Below, piece by piece: positions 15,866-23,648 of a DNA stretch of 36,197 nt. Position 1 is the first letter of the stretch, and each line of letters begins with the position of its first letter. The notes beneath the pieces are model-generated. The model worked only from the letters and a program-made list of their open reading frames with translations, searched no databases and had not been told where the DNA came from. The DNA is taken from positions 1 to 36,197 of the IMG/VR virus record IMGVR_UViG_3300009169_000010; one strand, 5' to 3'. Origin of the DNA: a virus. The position numbers and the translations under genes are program-made.

Positions 15866-17217
15866 GCCACCCGCACCATGTTTTTCTTCAGCGGATATTT
15901 ATAAACCGAAAAGAATTCAAGGGCCGTGATCATGTGGGAAGCCCAATTGTGAATCGGCTTGTCGCTTGTGGGTGATCCCGTGGCATCCACCGGGAAGCGA
16001 TAATTGGCCAGCCGATCTTGGAATAAAACACATTTCTTGGAAACATAAAGCCGGGGCATGATCTTCCGGGTGGCCGTGATCCTTTCGGCATAATCGCATT
16101 TCCAAGGATATACCACCTTCAAGCCCAATTCCCCAAGCCATGATATCCAGGATTTCTTGGAAACCCCCCGGGCGGCCCCGGCCGGATCCCCGATGTGAAG
16201 ATCATATTTCGGATATCGATTCTTCACAATCAAAGCAAAATGCGGGGCTTCTTCTTCATTCATTTCATATTCATCGATGATATAAATTTCCCCATTGGGA
16301 TTCACCTGGATCCAGATGATGGCCGTGGGATCGGCCAAGCCGAAATCCCAGGCGGTGAAAAGCGGAAGGGCCGGATCATAGTCCTTATGGATCACATGGG
16401 AAAGATCGAAATTATAATACACTTGCCCTTCCACCGATCCGGCATAGGATATTTCATATTCCCGGGCGATTTGCTCCCTGGTCAAGCCTTTGGTTTCCCG
16501 GGCAAACCAATCATCATTCTTTTCTGGATGCCGCCGCCAATGCCATGAATTGATCCGATATCCTGATTCATTGGCCGGGGCGAATCGGATCCGGGCGAAA
16601 TTATTTCCCTTGCCATTCGGGGTGGATCCAAATTTCTTATTATTTGGGCAAGCCGAATGAAGCCCGCCGAAGATCGATTCGGAATTTTCACAATAGGCCC
16701 ATTCATCGGCCTTGATTTTATCATAAACCCCGCCACGGCCAGCCCGGATATTTGTGGATTCCCCTTTGATATGCCCGCCGCTTGCTGGATTCACTATCTT
16801 CAAATTATTAAAAATCAATGGGGCTTTCAGATATGAAGGAAGATGATTCCAGGTGAATTGAAGGCGGCCGAATAATGAATCGGTGGTGGCCCGGATCCCA
16901 CCATCATCCACCAAATCTTCTTTCCTGGATATGATCTTTTCTGAATATCCCGGGCGGAATAAAAGGCCATGAAGCGAATCCACCATGGCGGCCCAACTCC
17001 ACATCATTTGGCGGGATTTTTCATCCAGGGTATTCCCAGGGGCATTCAAGGATCGAAGCATTTCCGCCAAATATGGATATGGCGGAAGCGGGGCGATTTC
17101 GGTTTTTATGCTCATTCCATCCCGAAGCTTCTTTTCCGTTTTGCAATGCTTGAAAGCGAAATGGCAAATATCCCGTTCACATTTTATGAAATCGGCGAAT
17201 TCATCAGCGGTGATCAT
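15862..17217 (-). CDS. terL: Terminase large subunit
   Basis: A 451-aa DNA-packaging motor. Deviant Walker A region EKSRQMMWSW at 66-75; Walker B IKADEWAY with D171-E172; motif III-like GSTPNGKGN near 197-205. RNase H-like nuclease domain begins TAWDFGLADPTAI (D291) with IGDPAG (D344) and a C-terminal HNWASHMITALEFF. Full length, with small terminase before and portal after. ATGA overlap with the small subunit. Such SRQ-type Walker A motifs are usual for this terminase group; the packaging type (cos or pac) cannot be told. Confidence 0.92.
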   Translation of the reverse strand: MITADEFADFIKCERDICHFAFKHCKTEKKLRDGMSIKTEIAPLPPYPYLAEMLRSLNAPGNTLDEKSRQMMWSWAAMVDSLHGLLFRPGYSEKIISRKEDLVDDGGIRATTDSLFGRLQFTWNHLPSYLKAPLIFNNLKIVNPASGGHIKGESTNIRAGRGGVYDKIKADEWAYCENSESIFGGLHSACPNNKKFGSTPNGKGNNFARIRFAPANESGYRINSWHWRRHPEKNDDWFARETKGLTREQIAREYEISYAGSVEGQVYYNFDLSHVIHKDYDPALPLFTAWDFGLADPTAIIWIQVNPNGEIYIIDEYEMNEEEAPHFALIVKNRYPKYDLHIGDPAGAARGVSKKSWISWLGELGLKVVYPWKCDYAERITATRKIMPRLYVSKKCVLFQDRLANYRFPVDATGSPTSDKPIHNWASHMITALEFFSVYKYPLKKNMVRVA

Positions 17218-17843
17218 TTCCCTTCTTTCGCATCAATGCCCTGGCCCGGGGGCAATGCGGCCGGATCCCCTTTGGAAACCGCCTGGAATACCTTCAAGGC
17301 TTCTTCATAAGAAAGCCCGGATTCCACCTTCCCGGAAAGATCCAGTTTTTGGATCAGCATCCCCAATTTCTTCATAATCAAATCCAGGGCCGGGATCTTC
17401 GGATGAAGCTTGAAATAAAATTTGTCATAAACTGTAACGGATTTCCCATCAGCCGATTCCTTGATCACCCGATCTTCTTTGATGGATTCGATGGCCCGGG
17501 AAGCCCCAGGCGGCATTTCTTCAAAGCTCTTGGCCGTGATGGCCCCGGTATCAGGATCGATCTTCAAATAGTTTTGAATATCCGAAAAGCCGATGATGCC
17601 CAATTCTTGCATGATCTTTTCGGCATTGATATCCACCCGCTTTTCAAGATTGACTTGGGCGGCGGCCAGGGCTTCGGCCACCTTTGGATTTTTCAATAGA
17701 CTTGAAGCCATTGAATCGGCAGTTTTTTCCGAATATCCTGATCGAATGGCGGCTTGTTTTCCATTCAGATCGATCAGATATTCTTTGATGAAGCGGGCTT
17801 GCCGATCATTCAATCCGCCTTTGGCTTTACTATGCCTTCCCAT
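17214..17843 (-). CDS. terS: Terminase small subunit
   Basis: A 209-aa protein of the Terminase_2 family: LNDRQARFIKEYLIDLNGKQ then AAIRSGYSEKTADSMASSLL at residues 11-50 is the diagnostic DNA-binding helical domain. The middle (DIQNYLKIDPDTGAI and the following EMPPGASRAIESIKEDR) matches long members of the family. It recognises the packaging site and feeds DNA to the large subunit. The ATG at 17843 follows the TAA of the SLOG gene without a gap. Confidence 0.92.
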   Translation of the reverse strand: MGRHSKAKGGLNDRQARFIKEYLIDLNGKQAAIRSGYSEKTADSMASSLLKNPKVAEALAAAQVNLEKRVDINAEKIMQELGIIGFSDIQNYLKIDPDTGAITAKSFEEMPPGASRAIESIKEDRVIKESADGKSVTVYDKFYFKLHPKIPALDLIMKKLGMLIQKLDLSGKVESGLSYEEALKVFQAVSKGDPAALPPGQGIDAKEGK

Positions 17844-18326
17844 TTATACCATTCCCCCAATAAATCTATATCCCATTTTTTTTGCCCAAGCTTCATCTTT
17901 CAGCTTGTTTTTCTTGATCGGCAAAGGATCCAATTTGAAATAATCGAATTTGATTTTCATTTTTTTGGCCAATTTGATTTCCCCGGCCGTTCCTTTGCTT
18001 TTCCCATCATGGATAAAAATCGCCTGATCACAATTTTTAAAACACAAAATGCTTCGGTGTTCATAAGCCCCCCGAAGATATTTGAAATTCAGATAAAAAA
18101 GATGAAGCGGGATTGAAAATTCCCGGCATAATTCCCGGGCCGCTTGACAAGCCCCCCCAGGTTCCCCCGCCGTTACAATGACGGCCGCTTTATATTTATT
18201 TACTGCCGCCAAAATAATCTTCTTCACCCTTTCATCGCCAAGGGTTCGGGATCCGAAAATAAGAAGCCTTGGGCCGGATCCATTCAAATCATGCTTCACT
18301 TTTCCTTTTTTCTCCCTTTGAATCAC
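17844..18326 (-). CDS. SLOG-fold nucleotide-binding protein (DUF2493-like)
   Basis: A 160-aa Rossmann-like protein. Visible SLOG features: RLLIFGSRTLGDERVKKIIL (residues 20-39), IVTAGEPGGACQAARELCRE in place of the usual SGGxxGxD loop, a Trp/Tyr-rich middle, NCDQAIFIHDGKSKGTAGEI, where the last block is the family's aD..i.f.dg.s.Gt. SLOG proteins bind or cleave nucleotides and nucleotide signals. GTG 18326 shares GTGA with the stop of a 30-aa ORF upstream. A later GTG 18299 is possible. Its place just before the terminase and after a tail-anchored protein is unusual; an anti-defence or nucleotide-sensing role is inference. Confidence 0.75.
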   Translation of the reverse strand: MIQREKKGKVKHDLNGSGPRLLIFGSRTLGDERVKKIILAAVNKYKAAVIVTAGEPGGACQAARELCREFSIPLHLFYLNFKYLRGAYEHRSILCFKNCDQAIFIHDGKSKGTAGEIKLAKKMKIKFDYFKLDPLPIKKNKLKDEAWAKKMGYRFIGGMV

Positions 18327-18415
18327 TTGATCACCCTGATCAATCCCCTTCGCTTTGTTTCAATTCTTTTGGCCAGGAAAAGGAAGAAGCGGGCAATGAA
18401 ATCAAATGATTTCAT
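18323..18415 (-). CDS. 30-aa amphipathic micropeptide
   Basis: ATG 18415 overlaps the TGA of the preceding gene (ATGA) and its own TGA overlaps the GTG of the SLOG gene (GTGA). The product starts MKSFDFIARFFLFLAKRIET and ends in Arg/Lys-rich residues: a hydrophobic aromatic helix followed by a basic tail. Four-base overlaps on both sides, the commonest join in this genome, argue that it is translated. It could be a membrane-active peptide or only a coupling device. Confidence 0.55.
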   Translation of the reverse strand: MKSFDFIARFFLFLAKRIETKRRGLIRVIK

Positions 18416-18666
18416 TTGAAGAAAAGCCATCCCAAGCCCAGGCCGATTCCGATCCCCAGGATCCCCACAAGGGCCACCCGGAAATAAAGCTTCCGAATGG
18501 TGATGGCGGGGATGATGGTGTATTTGGTCATATCCAAAGTAAGCTTCCGAAGATCGGCCAAATACTTTTGGGCGGCCGGGGAAACATTGATTTCCAGATT
18601 CTTCGGTGTTTTGGGAAGCTGGGCGGGCCTGGGCGATGAAATTTTGGATCCGGGCATTTCTAACAT
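18412..18666 (-). CDS. Tail-anchored membrane protein
   Basis: An 84-aa protein: proline- and lysine-rich N terminus, a helical middle (SPAAQKYLADLRKLTLDMTK), and a C-terminal Gly/Leu/Ile membrane segment (ALVGILGIGIGLGLGWLFF) with two residues after it. I chose ATG 18666 because GGGGGA lies 4 bases before it and a promoter ends at 18692; ATG 18693, which overlaps the upstream TAA, would add 9 residues. The Gly-x-Gly pattern suggests tight helix packing. Candidate holin-class or membrane partner of the SLOG protein; not recognised. Confidence 0.65.
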   Translation of the reverse strand: MLEMPGSKISSPRPAQLPKTPKNLEINVSPAAQKYLADLRKLTLDMTKYTIIPAITIRKLYFRVALVGILGIGIGLGLGWLFFK

Positions 18667-18691
18667 TTTTCCCCCTTGATTTATTTCGGCC

Positions 18692-18719
18692 ATTATAACA
18701 CTTTAATTCCGGCGGTCAA
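18692..18719 (-). promoter_or_regulatory. Candidate promoter for SLOG/terminase/late genes
   Basis: Minus strand TTGACC (18719-18714), 16-base spacer, TATAAT (18697-18692). The -10 is partly created by the Leu-TAA-TG stop/start junction of the upstream gene, so the -35 is the real evidence (5 of 6). Transcription would start about 15-20 bases before the ATG at 18666. Confidence 0.5.
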
Positions 18720-19340
18720 TTGGAAAGCCCAATCGCCCCGGGCATTTACTCCATATCCGGCCACCACCGAAATCCGCTTCCAGAAGGATCGATTGGCTTT
18801 CAAAATGGATTCGGTATTGGCCACGGATGCCGCCAAAAGGGCTTTATATCCCTTCTTGGGATCATCGATCAGGCCATTCAGCTTGGCGATGGTGGCCACC
18901 CGGGAATCTTCCAATTTTCCCCATTCCTTGATTTCAAGCACAAGCGATATATTGGCCCCTTCCAGAAGCTTGATCTTTTCCACCTTGGCCAAGGCATCAT
19001 CTTCCAGCTTGGAATATTTGGCTTCGATGGTGATCTTTTCGGATCGGATGGCGAAGATTTGTCCGGCCGTTTTCGATTTGATGGCGGCGGCCTGGGCCAT
19101 TTTTTCATCGGCGGCAGCTTGGATGGCCTGGATTTCCTTGGCCTTGGCCCGGGCGAATGCTTCACCGATGGCCATGATATCGGCCTTTTCGGTTTCCAGG
19201 ATGGCGGCCCGCTTCTTCAATTCGATGTTCACCAATTCGGCCTTTGTCAATGCCACCTTGTAAAGCCAAGCATTGATCATCAGTAAAACCCCCAGGGCCA
19301 CGGCCGCCCAAATCAAAATCTTCTTCAAGATAGGATTCAT
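18693..19340 (-). CDS. Spanin-like inner-membrane coiled-coil protein
   Basis: A 215-aa protein with an N-terminal membrane anchor (residues 8-26, ILIWAAVALGVLLMINAWLY), a long Ala/Lys/Glu coiled coil (about 30-145), a second helical part, and a C-terminal beta segment with alternating Gly and aromatics (SVVAGYGVNARGDWAFQLTA). This layout is that of i-spanin or unimolecular spanin-like phage lysis proteins, which join inner and outer membranes; the beta-rich C terminus is often seen in phages of Bacteroidota-like hosts. ATGA overlap with the glycosyltransferase before it. No lipobox partner was found. Confidence 0.5.
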   Translation of the reverse strand: MNPILKKILIWAAVALGVLLMINAWLYKVALTKAELVNIELKKRAAILETEKADIMAIGEAFARAKAKEIQAIQAAADEKMAQAAAIKSKTAGQIFAIRSEKITIEAKYSKLEDDALAKVEKIKLLEGANISLVLEIKEWGKLEDSRVATIAKLNGLIDDPKKGYKALLAASVANTESILKANRSFWKRISVVAGYGVNARGDWAFQLTAGIKVL

Positions 19341-19972
19341 ACTTTCCCCCTGTATTCTCTTGATTTCTGAAAATGCAAAATCACCGGGGATTCAATTTCA
19401 TTCCGATCATCCCGGAAATATTTATTGATCCGGCAATATGCCAAAGGCAAATAGTAAATCACCCCCCCGGCTAATACATTGGTGATTCCCATCTTTTCCA
19501 GGGCGGCCCAAAGGTTTTTTTGCTCTTTCGGATCCATCATCGGCCCCGGATCGGCGATGGTGGCGATATTAATTTTCATCCATTCATCCACCACCCTTCT
19601 TGAATTGGCATCATTGGCAAGCCAAATTGTGCCTGATCGGATCCGGCCAGGGCGGCTTGGATAGACGGCCAGGGCTGGCCCCCGCCATTCGGCCAGGGCG
19701 GCAAGATCATTGAAAAGCACAGGCGGCCGCTTGATTTCGGCATCGGCATCCAGCCAAACCAGCGGCCCCGGGATCCGATCCATTTGTGATCTGATAAAGG
19801 CGGCCTTGGCGAATGTATTGTGCCGCCAATCCGCTTGGGTGGTATCGCTGAAGGCGGATGGAATGATTTGGCTGGGGATCCCGAAGCGGCGGCATGAAGC
19901 TTCCAGGCGGGCGGCCCCGGTGGAATAATTCGGGGTGAAAAATGAAATTACAGTAAATTTCCAATTTTCCAT
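19337..19972 (-). CDS. GT-A glycosyltransferase-like protein
   Basis: A 211-aa protein with the DxD signature PLVWLDADAEIKRPP (about residues 70-84), an N-terminal ISFFTPNYSTGAARLEASCR strand-loop-helix, IRSGTIWLANDANSRRVVDE and GVIYYLPLAYC. It resembles nucleotide-diphospho-sugar transferases acting on cell-surface or protein glycans. It is separate from the head-operon cassette and follows two radical-SAM-type genes and a CxxC protein. TAATG overlap upstream. Possible partner in the same modification pathway. Confidence 0.75.
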   Translation of the reverse strand: MENWKFTVISFFTPNYSTGAARLEASCRRFGIPSQIIPSAFSDTTQADWRHNTFAKAAFIRSQMDRIPGPLVWLDADAEIKRPPVLFNDLAALAEWRGPALAVYPSRPGRIRSGTIWLANDANSRRVVDEWMKINIATIADPGPMMDPKEQKNLWAALEKMGITNVLAGGVIYYLPLAYCRINKYFRDDRNEIESPVILHFQKSREYRGKV

Positions 19973-20187
19973 TATGCTTCAATAATGCCATGGATTCGAT
20001 CATTTGGCATTGCCATATTTTCCGCTTTCGGCGGATGCGCCCAAATATAAAAATAAATTTCACATTCCGGGCAATGGTATTTCATGGAAAGAATCGGCGG
20101 CAAGGAAACCCCCCAAAAAGGGAAATCCTTCCCGGGGTGAAGATCTTCGGAAACCTTTTCGCTTTCGTGGCCCAGGATGCAAATCAT
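19972..20187 (-). CDS. Small CxxC protein
   Basis: A 71-aa protein with one CPEC pair (residues 39-42) and a third Cys at residue 3 together with several His residues. ATG 20187 overlaps the radical SAM gene's TGA (ATGA), and its TAA overlaps the glycosyltransferase ATG (TAATG). The tight coupling suggests joint function. No family recognised; a small metal-binding domain is likely. Confidence 0.65.
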   Translation of the reverse strand: MICILGHESEKVSEDLHPGKDFPFWGVSLPPILSMKYHCPECEIYFYIWAHPPKAENMAMPNDRIHGIIEA

Positions 20188-21002
20188 ATTTTCCCCTTCA
20201 TATAAGTTTTCCAAAGGGCGGGCCTTGCCCACAATCTTTGAAGCCGCCGCCATTCCTTGGAATATTTCATTTCCTTTTCGGGCTGATAAAGCATCATAAA
20301 AGGATATCCGCCCAGCTTGGCAATTTCCAAGCATCGGGCTTCCGCCTTTTCAAGCGAATCATTTTCAAATCCGGCCAGCACATAAATATATATTCGCCGA
20401 TTCGGGACAACCCCAAGCCGCTTCATGGCCAAGGCCACCTTTTCAAGATCCCCCGGCCGATCATAGGCCATCCAGATTTCCCGCACCTTTAATTTCCGAA
20501 TTTCAAAAGCTATTTCATCGGAAACAAGATCGGCATAAAACCCTTCAAAAATTATTCTTCTTTTATCGGAAAGCATTTTGAAAACATCGGCAATATGTTT
20601 TTCCCCACAAGCCAAAAGATTATTATCGATCAGATTATTCCCATCATGGATTTTCAATTCCCGGATCGATCCTTCCCTTTTCGGCACAAAGCAATACCAG
20701 CATTTATTGGGGCATCCCCTGGATGTGATCACATATCCGGGCTTCAAGAATTTCCCCGGGGTGAATTCGCCGCCGGGATCCCCAAAGGCTGGGCCGCCAA
20801 GAATGATCTTCCCGAATCTTTCCCATTGCCGCCCAAGCCTTTTCGCCTTTTCAATATCCCAGGTGAAGATGGTGGAAATATGAATTTCATCAAAATCCAT
20901 ATTCACATTCACCAATCGGGGATCAGGTGGCGGGCCGAAAAAACAAGCTTCATCATCAGGGGTGAAATTTGTTTTGGATGGAAAAACCCGGGCGATTTTC
21001 AT
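20184..21002 (-). CDS. Radical SAM enzyme
   Basis: A 272-aa protein with the canonical CxxxCxxC cluster-binding motif in SRGCPNKCWYCFVP (C97, C101, C104), which would hold a [4Fe-4S] cluster for SAM cleavage. A 90-residue N-terminal domain with KIILGGPAFGDPGGEF resembles the shortened cobalamin-binding-like domain of B12-type radical SAM proteins, though a DxHxxG signature is absent. The TIM-barrel part includes GFYADLVSDEIAFEIRKLKV and YIYVLAGFEND. ATG 21002 overlaps the TGA of the Gp37/Gp68-like gene. Substrate unknown. Confidence 0.82.
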   Translation of the reverse strand: MKIARVFPSKTNFTPDDEACFFGPPPDPRLVNVNMDFDEIHISTIFTWDIEKAKRLGRQWERFGKIILGGPAFGDPGGEFTPGKFLKPGYVITSRGCPNKCWYCFVPKREGSIRELKIHDGNNLIDNNLLACGEKHIADVFKMLSDKRRIIFEGFYADLVSDEIAFEIRKLKVREIWMAYDRPGDLEKVALAMKRLGVVPNRRIYIYVLAGFENDSLEKAEARCLEIAKLGGYPFMMLYQPEKEMKYSKEWRRLQRLWARPALWKTYMKGKI

Positions 21003-22000
21003 TTCGGAAATTGATTCCAGATCCGGCCATCCAATTCGCCATTCTTGAAGAAGAAGGGGATCCCGGCTTTTCCGCATTGATCCCGAAGATCCCTGGCCCA
21101 ATCAAAATCCATCGGCCGGATCCCAGCCACCATATTATCCCCACATTCATAATCCGGGCATTCGTGGCAATTTTGCACGCCCTGGGATCGGCAAATGTCC
21201 TTCGCAAAAGGATTCACATGGGCGGCCGGGGATCCATTTTCCTTCCCACAAATCACCCAATCAAGCTTTTCGGTTTGCATTTGGAAAGGTTCTGGATCCC
21301 CATTCCGATCCGCCATCACATCCACCCCCCAGCCCGCCAAGTAATCGATGCAATTCCCGGAAAGCCTGATCGGCCCAAGCATCGGCTCTATTGAAACAAA
21401 TCTTTTGGCGGCCGGGATCTGAAGAAGGATCGGGATCCTTTCATCGGCCCGGGCCTGATTTTCAGCGGTGATGCCAAGCCAAAGATTCGGCAAGGAATAT
21501 CCCTTCCGATAAATCATGGCCGAATTGCAAAATTTTTCTGTATAATGCCCAAGCCGAAACATTCTTTCATAAGCTTCCGATCCTTGAATCGCCGAAGCCA
21601 AGCCATTGAAATATTCAGCCATCCGGGCGGCCCGCTTTGTCAAGATCATAAAAATATGATTCCTGTTTTGGTGGATGATCGGAATGATTTTATCGATGAA
21701 TTCAAATCGGGAATCTTCATGGAATAGATCACCCAATATTGAAACAAATATCCGCCTGGGCTTCTTCCAATGGAAAGGATCCTTCAGCCTTTCGGGGTGA
21801 AATTTTATTTTTGAAAAATCCGAATTGATAATAGCTTTTTGAATATATCCGCCATTGTCAAATTCGCAAGGCTCCAAGCCATGCAATTTTTTCAATCGGG
21901 CCACCATCTTTTTCGCCCAACAATTTTCGCACCCTTCGGAAATCGGTGAACATCCCGTGATCGGATTCCAGCTTTTATCCCACCATTTTGAAAATTTCAT
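20999..22000 (-). CDS. Phage Gp37/Gp68-like (DUF5131) radical-SAM-type protein
   Basis: A 333-aa protein beginning MKFSKWWDKSWNPITGCSPI: the diagnostic W..W.P..GC..... GC..C start of the Gp37/Gp68 (DUF5131) family, with C17, C24 and C27 (C-x6-C-x2-C). Further family blocks: IFVSILGDLFHEDSRFEFID, MILTKRAARMAEYF, PNLWLGITAENQARADERIP, RFVSIEPMLGPIRL, WVICGKENGSPA, and a second Cys set CHECPDYEC. Phage copies are frequent but their reaction is not established to my knowledge. ATG 22000 overlaps the TGA of the HTH gene. Confidence 0.85.
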   Translation of the reverse strand: MKFSKWWDKSWNPITGCSPISEGCENCWAKKMVARLKKLHGLEPCEFDNGGYIQKAIINSDFSKIKFHPERLKDPFHWKKPRRIFVSILGDLFHEDSRFEFIDKIIPIIHQNRNHIFMILTKRAARMAEYFNGLASAIQGSEAYERMFRLGHYTEKFCNSAMIYRKGYSLPNLWLGITAENQARADERIPILLQIPAAKRFVSIEPMLGPIRLSGNCIDYLAGWGVDVMADRNGDPEPFQMQTEKLDWVICGKENGSPAAHVNPFAKDICRSQGVQNCHECPDYECGDNMVAGIRPMDFDWARDLRDQCGKAGIPFFFKNGELDGRIWNQFPK

Positions 22001-22254
22001 TTTCTTTTTTGTGTCCGGGTGATGAAATTGATCAAATGCTTCCCCAGGATGGCCGATGATCCGCCCTTCCGAAAACAATCCAGGGTGATCACATCATTCC
22101 GATTCCCCCGGGGATCCTTCAGCCCATTTTCCACCCAATTCCGAAGGGTTCGGGGCTTCCGGCCCAATAGGGCGGCGGCTTCTTCTTGGGTGTAAATCTT
22201 TTCTGGATCGATCTTCAGATTCTTCAAGAATTCTTCAAATGCGAATGAATTCAT
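21997..22254 (-). CDS. Small MerR/excisionase-type HTH protein
   Basis: An 85-aa DNA-binding protein. YTQEEAAALLGRKPRTLRNW followed by VENG is a clear helix-turn-helix of the MerR/excisionase (HTH_17-like) type at residues 39-63. ATG 22254 overlaps the previous TGA (ATGA). It may control middle or late transcription. No wing or effector domain is present; no integrase was found, so an excisionase role is unlikely. Confidence 0.72.
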   Translation of the reverse strand: MNSFAFEEFLKNLKIDPEKIYTQEEAAALLGRKPRTLRNWVENGLKDPRGNRNDVITLDCFRKGGSSAILGKHLINFITRTQKRK

Positions 22255-22481
22255 TTTATCACCCCCGCTTTTTTCAAAGCCGCTTCGATGGCCGCCGTGG
22301 CCTTTCTGTTTATGCAATTTTGGCATGGCTTTACAAATCCCATCATTTTGTCCTTCATCCACCACCCTTCTTCAGATGATGCGGCCATACTTATTCCGCT
22401 GGCGATAAATTCAAGATCTTCAAAACAAGATCCACATTTGAATTCAATATCAATTTCGCCTTCATAATGAATCTTTGCCAT
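22251..22481 (-). CDS. Small zinc-ribbon-like protein
   Basis: A 76-aa protein with two CxxC pairs: CGSC (16-19) and CQNC (53-56), separated by a helix-strand region. Likely one zinc site. ATG 22481 overlaps the transglycosylase TAA (TAATG). Function unknown; similar small phage zinc proteins act as adaptors or inhibitors. Confidence 0.65.
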   Translation of the reverse strand: MAKIHYEGEIDIEFKCGSCFEDLEFIASGISMAASSEEGWWMKDKMMGFVKPCQNCINRKATAAIEAALKKAGVIK

Positions 22482-23179
22482 TATCTTCCACCTTCCTTCG
22501 GAAAGAATCTTGATGATTCGATCCGCTTCAAATATGAATCATCCGGCGGGAAGAATCCGGCCCAATACATCAGAAGGGCTTTCGATTCATCGCCGCCACA
22601 ATAATCAATATAATGCCGCAAAATCCCCATTCCATGGCGGATATTATATCGGATTTCATGGATCCTGGATTCATCCAATTTCAGATTCTTTTTCCATACG
22701 CTGAAATTGATTTGCATCAGCCCCCGGGCCAATGGGATCTTCACGGGGTTTCCATCAGCATCAATCCCATCCCGATATGATGTGGCTTGGGGATCGAAAT
22801 AAGATTCCCTTTCGATGATGGCCATCACCTTCATTGGATCCAGCTTGAATTCCGGGGCATATCCCCAAACCGCTTCGGCGATGGCGGCCCAGGTGGGGAA
22901 TTGAATTTTCGTGGCTTCCAGCTTTTGGAAAATGATATCTGCTTCCTTCTTGATTATCCTGGCCCGCTTGATTTCCCAATTCCTGGCCAGCATTTCATTT
23001 GAAAGAAGATCTTCCCGGCGATTGGCGGCGGCTTCATTCTTGATCACCATCAAAAGATTCAATTCAAGAAAAATGCAAATGGTGATCAATGCGATTATCG
23101 CCCCAAGATTCCATTTCTTGAAAGCCCGCCGGATATCCCGGTGGATCTTTCGCTTGATGGATCTGATAAATTTATCCAT
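22481..23179 (-). CDS. Membrane-anchored lytic transglycosylase (SLT domain)
   Basis: A 232-aa peptidoglycan lyase. Basic N terminus (1-25), one membrane segment (about 26-46, GAIIALITICIFLELNLLMV), a coiled stretch, then an SLT domain with IIERESYFDPQA (catalytic E125) and ARGLMQINFSVW (151-162), the standard ES and GLMQI motifs. The Tyr/Gly-rich end (YWAGFFPPDDSYLKRI) fits the fold. ATG 23179 overlaps the CHAP stop by 8 bases (ATGGATAA). A membrane anchor suggests a signal-arrest-like lysin or a wall-opening enzyme acting from the inner membrane. Confidence 0.85.
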   Translation of the reverse strand: MDKFIRSIKRKIHRDIRRAFKKWNLGAIIALITICIFLELNLLMVIKNEAAANRREDLLSNEMLARNWEIKRARIIKKEADIIFQKLEATKIQFPTWAAIAEAVWGYAPEFKLDPMKVMAIIERESYFDPQATSYRDGIDADGNPVKIPLARGLMQINFSVWKKNLKLDESRIHEIRYNIRHGMGILRHYIDYCGGDESKALLMYWAGFFPPDDSYLKRIESSRFFPKEGGR

Positions 23180-23648
23180 CGATCTTGATCCCGCCAAAGC
23201 CCAAAAGATTTTCGCTTGTGAATGGGTGATAAAATCGATTCACCAATGCCGGGAAGATCCCAATATTCCCTTCGATGGTGAAGAATAAATCATTTTCAAC
23301 CTTTTCCACAATGCCCACATGACCCATCCATGAATTCCTGGCCCCCCGCCACCAAAAGGCAAGATCCCCCGGGGCGGGGGTTTCCACGATTTTCAAAACA
23401 GGCCCGCCCACTTTGAATTGATTCATCAAGGCCCGGGCCGAAAGTGAATATTTGAATGGCGGAAGGATCCCCAATTCTTCGGATGCCTTCAAATAGCACC
23501 ATGAAATAAATCCGGCGCACCAATTGGAAGGCGGTTCGGCCAAGCCATTCAGATATTTTTCGATATCCGGGCCGAAATTGTTTTTTTCTTCTTCCCCTTT
23601 CCCGATTTCCAAGATGGCGAAATTGATGGCCATTTCTTTGATATTCAT
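23172..23648 (-). CDS. CHAP-domain endolysin
   Basis: A 158-aa cysteine amidase/peptidase. Catalytic pattern: NWCAGFISWCY (C44), GHVGIVEKV (H110), then IEGN (E126, N128). No signal peptide and no separate wall-binding domain, so it needs a holin or other route to the wall. It precedes the transglycosylase, forming a two-enzyme lysis pair located unusually inside the replication region. ATG 23648 overlaps the VRR-NUC stop (ATGA). Confidence 0.85.
   Translation of the reverse strand: MNIKEMAINFAILEIGKGEEEKNNFGPDIEKYLNGLAEPPSNWCAGFISWCYLKASEELGILPPFKYSLSARALMNQFKVGGPVLKIVETPAPGDLAFWWRGARNSWMGHVGIVEKVENDLFFTIEGNIGIFPALVNRFYHPFTSENLLGFGGIKIDG

Noticed and set aside
18676-19263. 195-codon open frame on the plus strand
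   Set aside because: Antisense to the spanin-like coiled-coil gene; Ala/Ser/Met-rich product mirrors the Ala/Glu/Lys coiled coil.
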